Source: Bacteroidales bacterium (GTDB lineage: Bacteria > Bacteroidota > Bacteroidia > Bacteroidales > GWA2-32-17). From it: a stretch of 57,933 bases of DNA. Below are positions 35,738-44,100 of this stretch, piece by piece. Position 1 is the stretch's first letter. Every line of letters starts with the position of its first letter. The stretch spans positions 1 through 57,933 of the forward strand of contig JABUFC010000016.1 of NCBI GenBank assembly GCA_013314715.1, in the 5' to 3' direction. The notes under the pieces were generated by a model. It worked only from the letters and a program-made list of their open reading frames with translations. It had not been told where the DNA came from and searched no databases. The position numbers were made by a program, and so were the translations under genes.

Positions 35738-37552
35738 ATGGACGCAATATTAGGAATATCAGCATATTATCACGATAGTGCAGCTGCCATTATAATAAAT
35801 GGAGAGATAATAGCTGCAGCACAAGAAGAGCGCTTTACTCGAAAAAAAAATGATGCTTCTTTCCCTGTTCATGCTATTGAATATGTTTTGAATGAAGCGG
35901 GTATTCGCGAGAATGAATTGAAGGCTGTAATTTTTTATGAGAAACCATTATTAAAGTTTGAGCGACTTTTAGAAACTTATCATTCTTTTGCTCCCAAGGG
36001 ATTAAAAAGCTTTGTTACATCTATTCCTATATGGATAAAAGACAAAGTTTTTATGAAAGAAATAATTAAAAAAGAATTAAAAAAGCTTCATATTGCTCAT
36101 GTTCCTTTATTGTTTACAGAACATCATTTAGCTCATGCTGCTAGTGCATTTTATCCTTCGCCTTTTGAAGAAGCTGCTATTATTACCATAGATGGTGTTG
36201 GCGAATGGGCAACCACTACTATTGCTAGAGGTAAAGAAAATTCAATAAAAATTTTAAAAGAAATACATTTTCCACATTCCTTAGGTTTGCTTTATTCGGC
36301 TTTTACATATTATCTGGGTTTTCAGGTAAATGAGGGAGAATATAAACTAATGGGATTAGCTCCTTATGGAAATCCATTGGCTGAAGAAACACAGTGGTTT
36401 ATTGATAAAATAAAAACACACTTGATTGATATTAAAGACGATGGTTCTTTTTTGTTAAATATGTCTTATTTTGATTATGCTACGGGCTTGAGAATGACAA
36501 ACCATAAAAAATGGGAGCAGTTATTTGGTTTTCCACCTCGTAAATCTGAAAGCCAAATAAAACAACATCATTGTAATTTAGCCCTTGCCATTCAGTTGGT
36601 TACCGAAGAAATTGTTTTAAAATTATCTGCAACAGCTTATCAATTAACTCATTGCGAAAACCTAACCTTAGCAGGAGGAGTAGCGTTGAATAGTGTTGCA
36701 AACGGGAAGTTGCAAAAATCAAAACTTTTTAAGCAAATTTGGATACAACCGGCTGCTGGAGATGCCGGCGGTGCATTAGGTGCTGCATATGCAGGTTATT
36801 TTATTGGATTTAAAAAACCCCGAAAAATAGTTTTCCCAGATGCTATGAAAGGTGCTTTGCTAGGACCTCAATTCGATAAAAAATCAATTGAGAAAGTTAT
36901 ACGAATTAATAATGCTAAGGCTACATGTTTTGAAAATATTGACGAATTATTATGTTTGATAGCCAAAAAAATTGCCGAAGGTAATGTGGTGGGATGGTTT
37001 CAGGGTAGAATGGAATATGGACCACGAGCATTGGGCAATAGAAGTATATTGGCAGATGCACGAAATCCTGATATGCAAAAAAAATTAAACCTAAAAATAA
37101 AGTTCAGAGAGGGCTTTCGTCCTTTTGCTCCTTCCGTATTAGAAGAAGATGCACAACAATACTTCGATATTGATACGTCTTCGCCCTATATGCTTTTGGT
37201 TGTTCCGATTAATAAAGAAAAACAAAACGCTCTGCCTGATAATTATAATGAACTTGATTTATACGATAAGCTTTATTATTTAAGATCAGATATTCCTGCT
37301 GTTACTCATGTAGATTTTTCTGCACGTATTCAAACCGTTCATAAAGATGTAAATCCTATTTATTGGAAATTGATCAATGAATTTAAGAAAATTACAAATT
37401 GTAGCGTAATTGTAAATACAAGTTTTAACGTACGAGGAGAGCCTATTGTTTGTTCTCCTGATGATGCTTTTAAATGCTTTATGCAAACAGAAATGGATTA
37501 TTTGGTTATGGAAAATTATCTGTTTGAAAAAAATATATCTAAGGATTTGTAA
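35738..37552 (+). CDS. NodU/CmcH-type O-carbamoyltransferase
   Basis: This 604-residue enzyme transfers the carbamoyl group of carbamoyl phosphate, through carbamoyl-adenylate, to a hydroxyl of a sugar or small molecule. The N-terminal kinase-like domain has GISAYYHDSAAAII (6-19), the metal site EHHLAHAASAF (about 128-138) and DGVGEW. The C-terminal YrdC-like half shows GPRALGNRSILADAR, FREGFRPFAPSVL and VNTSFNVRGEPIV. All expected motifs are intact. The acceptor is unknown. Neighbours suggest a lipid or glycan. It forms a two-gene operon with sxtJ and is convergent with the transglutaminase-like gene. Confidence 0.93.
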   Translation: MDAILGISAYYHDSAAAIIINGEIIAAAQEERFTRKKNDASFPVHAIEYVLNEAGIRENELKAVIFYEKPLLKFERLLETYHSFAPKGLKSFVTSIPIWIKDKVFMKEIIKKELKKLHIAHVPLLFTEHHLAHAASAFYPSPFEEAAIITIDGVGEWATTTIARGKENSIKILKEIHFPHSLGLLYSAFTYYLGFQVNEGEYKLMGLAPYGNPLAEETQWFIDKIKTHLIDIKDDGSFLLNMSYFDYATGLRMTNHKKWEQLFGFPPRKSESQIKQHHCNLALAIQLVTEEIVLKLSATAYQLTHCENLTLAGGVALNSVANGKLQKSKLFKQIWIQPAAGDAGGALGAAYAGYFIGFKKPRKIVFPDAMKGALLGPQFDKKSIEKVIRINNAKATCFENIDELLCLIAKKIAEGNVVGWFQGRMEYGPRALGNRSILADARNPDMQKKLNLKIKFREGFRPFAPSVLEEDAQQYFDIDTSSPYMLLVVPINKEKQNALPDNYNELDLYDKLYYLRSDIPAVTHVDFSARIQTVHKDVNPIYWKLINEFKKITNCSVIVNTSFNVRGEPIVCSPDDAFKCFMQTEMDYLVMENYLFEKNISKDL

Positions 37553-37579
37553 GTTTTTTATATTAAGATAAAATATAAA

Positions 37580-39022
37580 CTATTTATAGTATTTATTTAA
37601 AATATGTTTATATCTTAAATATTTTATATTAAAAATAAATATGTTTCTAAATTCTTCGTCTTTAGCATTTAATAGTAGTGCTAAAAAACCATAAAAATTT
37701 GATACTTCAGAATATTCATAAATTGGTTTATTGACGAAATGCTTTATTAACATTAATCGCTTTTTTAATTTGTTAGTATCAATAGCATTAGAAATGCAAT
37801 ATGGCTTTAATTGCTTATGGTACAATTCTTCTACAGAATTAATGTTAAATAAAGATATTTCGCTTGCTAGTTTATGTGCAAAAGGCGTATATTGATTTAA
37901 AAGTTCTAAATGTGTTGGGTAAATAGTGTTTTTATTTTTTTCTCTGTTTTTGTCAATCTTTATTACTAAAGAGTCTGAAGCGTTAATACTTAAAATATTC
38001 TTTTTATATATTTTAGTAAATAATGGGTTAAGCATGTAAACTAATGCTAATGTATCAGAAAATACTTCTACTTTAATTTTATCTATAAATTTATTTGATT
38101 TAATGATAGATGCCTTTAAAAGTTCTAACTCGTCAGGAACTAAATATTCTCTATTATTTATTTTTATCTTTCCTTTTCCTTCAACATCAATAAGAATTAG
38201 TGGGTTTTTGATTTTGCCATTAAACCCTTTGGGGATAAATAATTTAGCTTTGGTATTATAAGGATAAAAATCTCTTTTGTAATCAGGGTAAAAAGGGAAT
38301 ACAAAACTCGCTTTTGCTGGTAAATTCAATAAAAAAGTATCGTTATTTGCATTGTTTATTTCTTTAGGCTTATTGTCTTCTCCAGTAATAAAATGATTTG
38401 TGTATTTTTTAGATAGTGTTGTTAAGTTAGCCATATATTTTTTTGTTCCATTTTTTTTAAACATTAGTGGAAAATGAATAAGTTCTTTATAATTTAAAAT
38501 TTTATTACCTTTTTTAAAAAACGTTTTTCTGTCTGTATCAAAAAGATGCCAGCTACCGTTGTAAAAAACTTCGCTAACGGCGTGTCCTTCTAAATGAAGA
38601 ACTTTAGATTTAAAACCAGCATTATAGAGTATCTGACTAAATATTTCTGATTGCCATCCGCAAATTGCAAAACCTTTAGAATTCAATGTGGTTAATGGTA
38701 TTGCTCCCCAATCATTAAATAATTTTTCGTGCACTATTGAATTTATAAAAGCATGGAATAAGTTTAAGACTATTTGTTCGCTGTCATTAGAATTTTTATT
38801 TTTTCGAATAAAGTCGTTAAGTGAAGCATAAAATTTATTGTTCAATGAAAAATTAAATTCAACGGTGTGTTGATTTTGGTTTTTAATTACAATGAGGGTG
38901 TTAACACTATCATCAGTAGTAAAAGTTAAATTCTTAATATAATTAGGCTTTAGTGAATGAATGTTTTTAAATACAAAAAAAGTGGTTAATAAAACTAGAA
39001 TTAAAAAAAATAGTTTTTTCAT
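37580..39022 (-). CDS. Secreted transglutaminase-like protein
   Basis: The 480-residue protein has an N-terminal hydrophobic signal/anchor (about 3-18). The transglutaminase-like papain-fold core holds a plausible triad: Cys121 (FAICGWQS), His147 (EGHAVSEV) and Asp162 (LFDTD). This superfamily includes peptidases, amidases and cross-linking enzymes, so the reaction is not predictable. Downstream is a strand-rich region (about 240-340) and an all-helical C-terminus. It is coupled to the GT2 gene upstream (4-base overlap) and shares the cluster position. Function in the pathway unknown. Confidence 0.7.
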   Translation of the reverse strand: MKKLFFLILVLLTTFFVFKNIHSLKPNYIKNLTFTTDDSVNTLIVIKNQNQHTVEFNFSLNNKFYASLNDFIRKNKNSNDSEQIVLNLFHAFINSIVHEKLFNDWGAIPLTTLNSKGFAICGWQSEIFSQILYNAGFKSKVLHLEGHAVSEVFYNGSWHLFDTDRKTFFKKGNKILNYKELIHFPLMFKKNGTKKYMANLTTLSKKYTNHFITGEDNKPKEINNANNDTFLLNLPAKASFVFPFYPDYKRDFYPYNTKAKLFIPKGFNGKIKNPLILIDVEGKGKIKINNREYLVPDELELLKASIIKSNKFIDKIKVEVFSDTLALVYMLNPLFTKIYKKNILSINASDSLVIKIDKNREKNKNTIYPTHLELLNQYTPFAHKLASEISLFNINSVEELYHKQLKPYCISNAIDTNKLKKRLMLIKHFVNKPIYEYSEVSNFYGFLALLLNAKDEEFRNIFIFNIKYLRYKHILNKYYK

Positions 39023-39954
39023 TTCATCTTAAACATTTTCAATAAATTAAGCATGTGCCACCATGCCATACATTTCCATGCCTTAAAATAATACCATTGC
39101 ATCCGATAGCCGAATTTTAAATTATATTTAGCTTCTTTATAAGCTAATGTTTCATATTCATGACCTATGGATAAAAAAATCTTGTTTTTGTATTTTCTAT
39201 AAAAATCATCATGCTTATACCATTTAAGTAAACGAATGTTGTTGAGTGTAAACTGCTCGGATGATATTTTTTTACTAATACCTTCAGCATGGTCTAAATA
39301 TGCCGACCAGCACTCGTTGAAATAATAAAATTTACTGTTCTTGATAATATGAAGTTGAAAAGCCCAGCTAAACGAATAGGGTGGGAAATGATAAGAATTA
39401 AAGAAGCTGTCGAAATTATGTAAGCGAAAAACCAGTGAGGCAGTCGGTATGATATTCCGCATAATCAGATGGAAGGGATAAAAATCGGTTTCGTAGTGAT
39501 TAAATTGGCTGTAATATTTATATTTTTTTAAACTTTGAGTTTTTATAGGTCTGTTATGGTTTGCTTCTATGGTTGACAATATTTCTGCATCATGAAAGCA
39601 ACCCATATATTCTGGATGTTGTTCAAGAAAGTTTAATTGAGTTTGGAGTTTATGTTTGTAAGTCCAATAATCGTCGGCATCGAGCCAGCAAAGATATTTA
39701 CTTTTAGAATTCTGATATATTTGTTTAGCGCGTATAAACGGACCTTCGTTCTGGTCAAAAAGAAATAATTCAATTAAATTAGGATATTGTTCGCCATATT
39801 TTTTTAAAATTTCCTGTGTACCATCTGAGCTGGCATCGTCGAAAAGCAAAAGTTTGTATGAATACGTGAGTTTTTGACCCAATACGCTTTCTATAGCTCT
39901 GCTTACAGTGTTTTTATGATTGTGCGATAATATAGCTACGGTTAAATCAATCAT
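39019..39954 (-). CDS. Family 2 glycosyltransferase
   Basis: This 311-residue GT-A enzyme has AILSHNHKNTVSRAIESVLGQ (7-27), FDDASSDGTQEIL (38-50) and the DxD-type metal site WLDADDYW (90-97). The rest is helical. It likely transfers one sugar from a nucleotide sugar onto a glycan or lipid carrier. It is the first gene of a two-gene operon with the transglutaminase-like gene (overlap ATGA). It gives the accessory region its only GT2 enzyme. Confidence 0.88.
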   Translation of the reverse strand: MIDLTVAILSHNHKNTVSRAIESVLGQKLTYSYKLLLFDDASSDGTQEILKKYGEQYPNLIELFLFDQNEGPFIRAKQIYQNSKSKYLCWLDADDYWTYKHKLQTQLNFLEQHPEYMGCFHDAEILSTIEANHNRPIKTQSLKKYKYYSQFNHYETDFYPFHLIMRNIIPTASLVFRLHNFDSFFNSYHFPPYSFSWAFQLHIIKNSKFYYFNECWSAYLDHAEGISKKISSEQFTLNNIRLLKWYKHDDFYRKYKNKIFLSIGHEYETLAYKEAKYNLKFGYRMQWYYFKAWKCMAWWHMLNLLKMFKMK

Positions 39955-40101
39955 AAATAAAGCGTAAAATTTTTTTCATTCAAAGATTTATTTTATGTAT
40001 TTTAAGACTTAACAATACGATGTATTCAAACTAATTTAAAATATGCATGTTATTTTTTTTAATCGCAGAATATACAATTAAAAAATTCATTAAATGTAAT
40101 A

Positions 40102-40353
40102 TTATATCATTTTAATTTTATTTTCGATAAGTGTAACGATATCGTTTAAATAAATCAGCTTTTTTAAGTTATCGTTTTCGATTTCGATATTGAATTTTTC
40201 TTCCATATCAATAACGATATCTACTAATCGGGCTGAATTGATTTTTAAATCGTTTGTAATATGTGGATTTTCGGGTAAATTTTCGAAAATCTTTTTATTA
40301 ATAGCATATTTTTTTAGAATTTCAATAATATCTTTTTTTAAATCGTTGTTCAT
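40102..40353 (-). CDS. Acyl carrier protein of the accessory FAS-like operon
   Basis: An 83-residue four-helix carrier protein. The phosphopantetheine serine is Ser40 in LKINSARLVDIVIDMEEKF, where typical ACPs have the DSL motif. Here the residue before the serine is Asn and the one after is Ala. It is the last gene of the operon (three bases after the ketosynthase) and is presumably dedicated to that ketosynthase, separate from the housekeeping AcpP. A distinctive motif and helix 2 suggest partner specificity (inference). Confidence 0.85.
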   Translation of the reverse strand: MNNDLKKDIIEILKKYAINKKIFENLPENPHITNDLKINSARLVDIVIDMEEKFNIEIENDNLKKLIYLNDIVTLIENKIKMI

Positions 40354-40356
40354 AGT

Positions 40357-41637
40357 TTATATTTTTTTCAAGATTAATACAGCATTGGTATCGCCAAAAC
40401 CAAAACTTGATTTAATAGCATATTGCAAAGATATATTATTTTTTGTTTGATGGGGTACTTTTTTTTCGGAAATAAAACGAGCTATTTCTGGGTGAAGGTC
40501 TTCACAATTTAAGCTTGGGTGTAGAAATTGATCTTTTAATTGTATTGCAGTGGCTATCGTTTCAATTGCTCCTGTAGCTGCAATGGCATGACCAGTCATA
40601 GATTTTAGAGAGTTTATATATGGAAAACTTTCTTTTTCTCTATTAAGTGCATTCCTCCAATTTTGAATTTCAAGCACATCGGCCATTGTAGAGCTAAGAT
40701 GCCCTGATATTAAGTCTATATCGTTGAAGTGGATATTGGCTTCTTTAATAGCTTCGTGTATGCAGCGTATTACCCCTTCAGAGCTTGGGGCTGTCATGGT
40801 GCCTCCTTTTCTTTGTCCGCCACTGTTAATATGTCCACCTACCATTTCAGCAATTATGGGTGCCCCCCTATTAATAGCTGTTTGGTAATCTTCTAAAACA
40901 AGCATGCCACATCCTTCGGCTGGTACAAAGCCCTGAGCAGAAGCACTCATAGGGCGACTGGCTAATTCAGGGTGCTCATTTGAATTGCGATTGGTTACAC
41001 GCATAGCATCGAAACCTGACCAACCAGCAGGAGTAAAAATATCTACTCCACCGACTAACATGCGTTTTGCTAAACCTTGTTTTATATGTCGATAACCTAA
41101 AATAATAGATTCGGTCCCTGTTGAGCATGCTGAAGAATTAAATCCGATATAATTGGCTAACCCTAATATGCCGGCTAAATTTGCCGATGGAGCACTGAGC
41201 ATACTGTGTTCAACAGTAGTACTTCGTAAACGTCGTAAGGTTTTATTGTGGACATTGGGCAATATTTTATGCTCGTATATATCAACGGTTCCTATGGCAC
41301 TACCTGTAATAATACCAGTGCTGTAATCGGGTTCGTTATCAAAATTTTCAGGAATATTTAAACCTGCATTTGTCCATGCTTCTAGGCCTGCTACGACAGC
41401 ATACTTAACAACATTGCTGGCTTCGCTTAATAAAAATTGTTCAATATACGAATAATAGGGAGCAGATGCTATATTTATTAGACCGCCTACCTGACAACCA
41501 AAGCCCAATTCTTCGAGTATTGGAATTTTTTGAATACCACTTTTGCCTTCTTTTAGCGATTGGGTAAATCTGTGCAAATCATTTCCAATGGAGCTAAGCA
41601 CTCCCATGCCCGTTATTACAACTCTGTGGTTATTCAT
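40357..41637 (-). CDS. Beta-ketoacyl-ACP synthase of FabF type
   Basis: This 426-residue condensing enzyme is intact. Its active site is Cys171 (SSACSTGTE), His313 (SGHLSSTMAD), Lys345 and His350 (SLKSMTGHAIAATG), the Cys-His-His set of decarboxylating ketosynthases. It elongates an acyl chain with malonyl-ACP. It overlaps the dehydratase by eight bases and precedes the ACP by three. There is one ketosynthase and no partner chain-length factor, so the product should be an ordinary or modified fatty chain rather than an aromatic polyketide (inference). Confidence 0.92.
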   Translation of the reverse strand: MNNHRVVITGMGVLSSIGNDLHRFTQSLKEGKSGIQKIPILEELGFGCQVGGLINIASAPYYSYIEQFLLSEASNVVKYAVVAGLEAWTNAGLNIPENFDNEPDYSTGIITGSAIGTVDIYEHKILPNVHNKTLRRLRSTTVEHSMLSAPSANLAGILGLANYIGFNSSACSTGTESIILGYRHIKQGLAKRMLVGGVDIFTPAGWSGFDAMRVTNRNSNEHPELASRPMSASAQGFVPAEGCGMLVLEDYQTAINRGAPIIAEMVGGHINSGGQRKGGTMTAPSSEGVIRCIHEAIKEANIHFNDIDLISGHLSSTMADVLEIQNWRNALNREKESFPYINSLKSMTGHAIAATGAIETIATAIQLKDQFLHPSLNCEDLHPEIARFISEKKVPHQTKNNISLQYAIKSSFGFGDTNAVLILKKI

Positions 41638-42097
41638 AAATTAAAAAACTGCATTGAATTTTTGCCATTGACATTAGTTTGTGTTGTTCGTCGTAAATAT
41701 GACAAATAGATGAAACATAATTTTGGCGAAAGTATTGTAATTCACTTTCTATAGTAACAAGGCTATTGGGATAAAGGGGTTGAAAAAAATTACCTTCCAT
41801 TAAGCCTAGTACGGGTTCAAAAGGTAAATTATTCTTGTGTAAACCTAATAAGTAAATACCATGTAAAACACAACCAACTTGCCCCATGGCTTCTAATTGA
41901 ATAACACCGGGAGTAACGGGTTTGTGTTTAAAATGCCCTTTGTAAAAATCTAAATTTTCAGAAAAATAATAGGTGGCTGTCACTTTTTTTTCGTCTATTT
42001 CAATGATTTTATCAATGAAAAAGAAGGGAGGAGCGTAAGGCATTCGCTCCAATAATTGTTTATGTAGCATTTCAGAAGACATTGCTTTCGCCTCCAT
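41630..42097 (-). CDS. 3-Hydroxyacyl-ACP dehydratase, FabZ-like hot-dog fold
   Basis: The 155-residue hot-dog protein carries the FabZ signature with His55 (GHFKHKPVTPG) and Glu69 (QLEAMGQ), the catalytic pair. It removes water from 3-hydroxyacyl-ACP to give the trans-2-enoyl chain. The start at 42097 lies inside the SDR gene (26-base overlap). A second ATG at 42082 (MSSEM) is also possible. Its neighbours supply the ketosynthase, enoyl reductase-like SDR and ACP of the same cycle. Confidence 0.88.
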   Translation of the reverse strand: MEAKAMSSEMLHKQLLERMPYAPPFFFIDKIIEIDEKKVTATYYFSENLDFYKGHFKHKPVTPGVIQLEAMGQVGCVLHGIYLLGLHKNNLPFEPVLGLMEGNFFQPLYPNSLVTIESELQYFRQNYVSSICHIYDEQHKLMSMAKIQCSFLIYE

Positions 42098-42848
42098 CTA
42101 TGTGAATGGTTTCTCCGTTAAGCCAATTTGTTTCGTCAGAGCTTAGAGCAACTAGCACGTTTGCTACATCTTCGGGTGTAGTAAGTCGTTTATAAGGATT
42201 TTTTTCGGTGATTTGTTCGATGAAATCAGCCGTATTGGGGAAAACGCGAATAGCTTTGGTATTAACAACGCCCGGACAAAGTAAATTGACCGATATTTGA
42301 TGCGGGGCAAGTTCGTAAGCCATATATTTGCACATGGTTTCTAAAACAGCCTTGGCGGTCCCCACAGCAGCATAGTGGGGAATAACTCTTCGACTACCTT
42401 CACTTGTAAAACCAAAGATTTTAGCCTTTGTTGCAAAAAAGTGATTTTGAAATAACCATTGTGACCATGTTACAAAACTCAATCCCATAGAATTAACCGT
42501 ATAAAGCAAATCTTCTTCAGAAAGAAAAATTTCTTGGTCGAACAAGGGTTTTATATGTCCATCAGCGACGGAGTGGAGAAAAATCTTGATGGAATGTTCG
42601 GGCAATTGACGGATTGCCTGTTTGATTTGCTCTTTCCCCTCGGAGGTGTTGGCGTTTGCATTTACAGTTATTACATCAACATTTGATGGTTTCCAGAGGC
42701 TTAAATCGTCTTGAAAAGCTTTTGTTCCTATACGTCCATCACGATGTGCAATTAACAAGTTATAACCTTTTTGTGCAAGAGCTTTGGCGCTCGCAAGCCC
42801 CATGCCACTCGAGCCTCCTAAAATAAATGCCCAATATTTTTGTTTCAT
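42072..42848 (-). CDS. FabL-like enoyl-ACP reductase (SDR)
   Basis: The 258-residue SDR has the cofactor motif GGSSGMG (11-17), HSVADG (92-97), Ser149 and, notably, Tyr159-x6-Lys166 (YAAVGTAK). That spacing is the enoyl-reductase type found in FabI and FabL rather than the Tyr-x3-Lys of ketoreductases. The following stretch (ELAPHQISVNLLCPG, then KAIRVFPN, and near the end GETIHIDGG) follows the Bacillus FabL pattern. It is the first gene of an operon with the dehydratase, ketosynthase and ACP. No ketoreductase is encoded here, so one would come from the housekeeping set. Annotation as ketoreductase is the alternative. I prefer enoyl reductase. Confidence 0.78.
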   Translation of the reverse strand: MKQKYWAFILGGSSGMGLASAKALAQKGYNLLIAHRDGRIGTKAFQDDLSLWKPSNVDVITVNANANTSEGKEQIKQAIRQLPEHSIKIFLHSVADGHIKPLFDQEIFLSEEDLLYTVNSMGLSFVTWSQWLFQNHFFATKAKIFGFTSEGSRRVIPHYAAVGTAKAVLETMCKYMAYELAPHQISVNLLCPGVVNTKAIRVFPNTADFIEQITEKNPYKRLTTPEDVANVLVALSSDETNWLNGETIHIDGGESNVF

Positions 42849-42861
42849 CTATTTTTTTTTA

Positions 42862-42869
42862 CAAATATA
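42862..42869 (-). promoter_or_regulatory. -7 box of the FAS-like operon
   Basis: On the minus strand this reads TATATTTG, matching TAnnTTTG, 13 bases before the FabL-like ATG. I find no convincing -33 element. Confidence 0.45.
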
Positions 42870-42922
42870 GTGAAATTTTCAAAATCTCATAAAAAAACAG
42901 TTTCAAGAATGCATTTTATCAC

Positions 42923-42930
42923 TACTTTTG
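42923..42930 (+). promoter_or_regulatory. -7 box of the radical SAM/SPASM gene
   Basis: TACTTTTG matches TAnnTTTG. A TTT at 42901-42903, 19 bases upstream, could serve as -33. The distance to the ATG is 54 bases, leaving a short leader. It is divergent from the FAS-like operon. Confidence 0.5.
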
Positions 42931-42984
42931 CATTCGTAAAATGCAACCCATTCATACATAAATAAGTCTTTATAAAAAATTAAA

Positions 42985-44097
42985 ATGTTCCATACCCTAT
43001 ATTTAGAAACTACTCGTCGTTGTAATTTTCGTTGTGAGCATTGTTCGAGTGGCTCAAATCATCCCGAGAAGTGGGAAGAAGACAGAAGTGCCGAAGATAT
43101 TATTAACAATATTTTAAGGCCAGCAAAGGAATTAGGAACCGAATTTATCGATTTTTCGGGTGGTGAATTCTTTTTAAGAAAAGATGCTTTGTATTTATTA
43201 GAAACAGCCCATCAAATGGGTTTCAAAATAGGCATTTCTACCAATGGTTCGTTGCTTACCGAAGACTTAGTGATAAAATTGAAGTCGTTATTGAATAATA
43301 ATTTGTTGATATCGTTGGGTATCAATTCATTTGATGATGAAAATAAAGCTACACGCTATCGCGAAGTTCAATTTTTTATCGAAAAATTAGACTTGCTACA
43401 GCAATATAATGTAAATGTAAACATATCGGCAACGATGGGGAGTTTTAATTGCAAAACGTTTGCTGACACATTAGCCAAAATTAGAGCAATGAGCTTACCG
43501 TTTAATCGCATTCCATTTACTCCTCGCAATTCTTCAAAGCCGGAATATATGTTTGATAAAAAGATTTTGAAGGACTATTTGCATCCTGCATTAATGCAAT
43601 CGCATCATGGTTTTGTGAGCTTTGTCCCTTTCTTTCTAAATCCGAATGATTATAAGGGAATTACCAAAACCAATGGTTTAAGTCCGGTTCCTACATCGCC
43701 CTCGATAGGTTGTTGGGTGGGGTCGTTTTATGCTATTAATCCGGCGGGCGAAGTGGCACCATGTCCCTTGCTTTCTGATAATATTTCAGCCGGAAATGTT
43801 TATAATACGCCATTAAAAGATATTTTATTCGAATCGGACCTTATGAAACGAATTGTGCATAGAGAAAATTTAGGTGGTAAGTGTGGCTCGTGCAAGTATA
43901 ATTGGACATGTGGAGGTTGCCGCGTAATGGCTTATTATCAAACCGGTGATGTATTTGGCGAGGATCCTACATGTTTTATTGATGAACTAAGCCCCAATGA
44001 ATTAGAACAGCTTGAAAAACAAACCCGTAAACATTTTAAGAATTATGTAAGAATGGACGAACTTAGTCGTTCTATTATTAAACAAAAGATAGAATAA
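42985..44097 (+). CDS. Radical SAM/SPASM domain protein
   Basis: This 370-residue protein has the classical order. The radical SAM CX3CX2C is Cys13/17/20 (CNFRCEHC), followed by DFSGGEFFL and GISTNGSLL. A C-terminal SPASM domain carries Cys243, Cys260, Cys300, Cys303, Cys309, Cys312 and Cys330 (KCGSCKYNWTCGGCR). Relatives are anaerobic sulfatase-maturase or peptide-modifying enzymes (PqqE, AlbA types). No RiPP precursor peptide is visible nearby. It differs in domain order from the three operon paralogues at 26-31 kb, so the region encodes two distinct SPASM-class designs. Confidence 0.88.
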   Translation: MFHTLYLETTRRCNFRCEHCSSGSNHPEKWEEDRSAEDIINNILRPAKELGTEFIDFSGGEFFLRKDALYLLETAHQMGFKIGISTNGSLLTEDLVIKLKSLLNNNLLISLGINSFDDENKATRYREVQFFIEKLDLLQQYNVNVNISATMGSFNCKTFADTLAKIRAMSLPFNRIPFTPRNSSKPEYMFDKKILKDYLHPALMQSHHGFVSFVPFFLNPNDYKGITKTNGLSPVPTSPSIGCWVGSFYAINPAGEVAPCPLLSDNISAGNVYNTPLKDILFESDLMKRIVHRENLGGKCGSCKYNWTCGGCRVMAYYQTGDVFGEDPTCFIDELSPNELEQLEKQTRKHFKNYVRMDELSRSIIKQKIE

Positions 44098-44100
44098 GAA

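Noticed and set aside
40102-42848. Aryl-polyene or flexirubin-type cluster
   Set aside because: There is one ketosynthase without a chain-length factor and the SDR has an enoyl-reductase signature, which would saturate rather than keep a polyene.
42849-42984. Search for a small RiPP precursor next to the radical SAM/SPASM gene
   Set aside because: No short frame with a ribosome-binding context and a Cys/Gly-rich or leader-like sequence was found here or in the 39955-40101 gap, so a peptide substrate is not supported.
26102-44097. Reading the whole accessory region as a capsule or O-antigen locus
   Set aside because: There is no Wzx, Wzy, Wza or initiating sugar-phosphate transferase, and only one GT2, so a standard polysaccharide locus is not supported.
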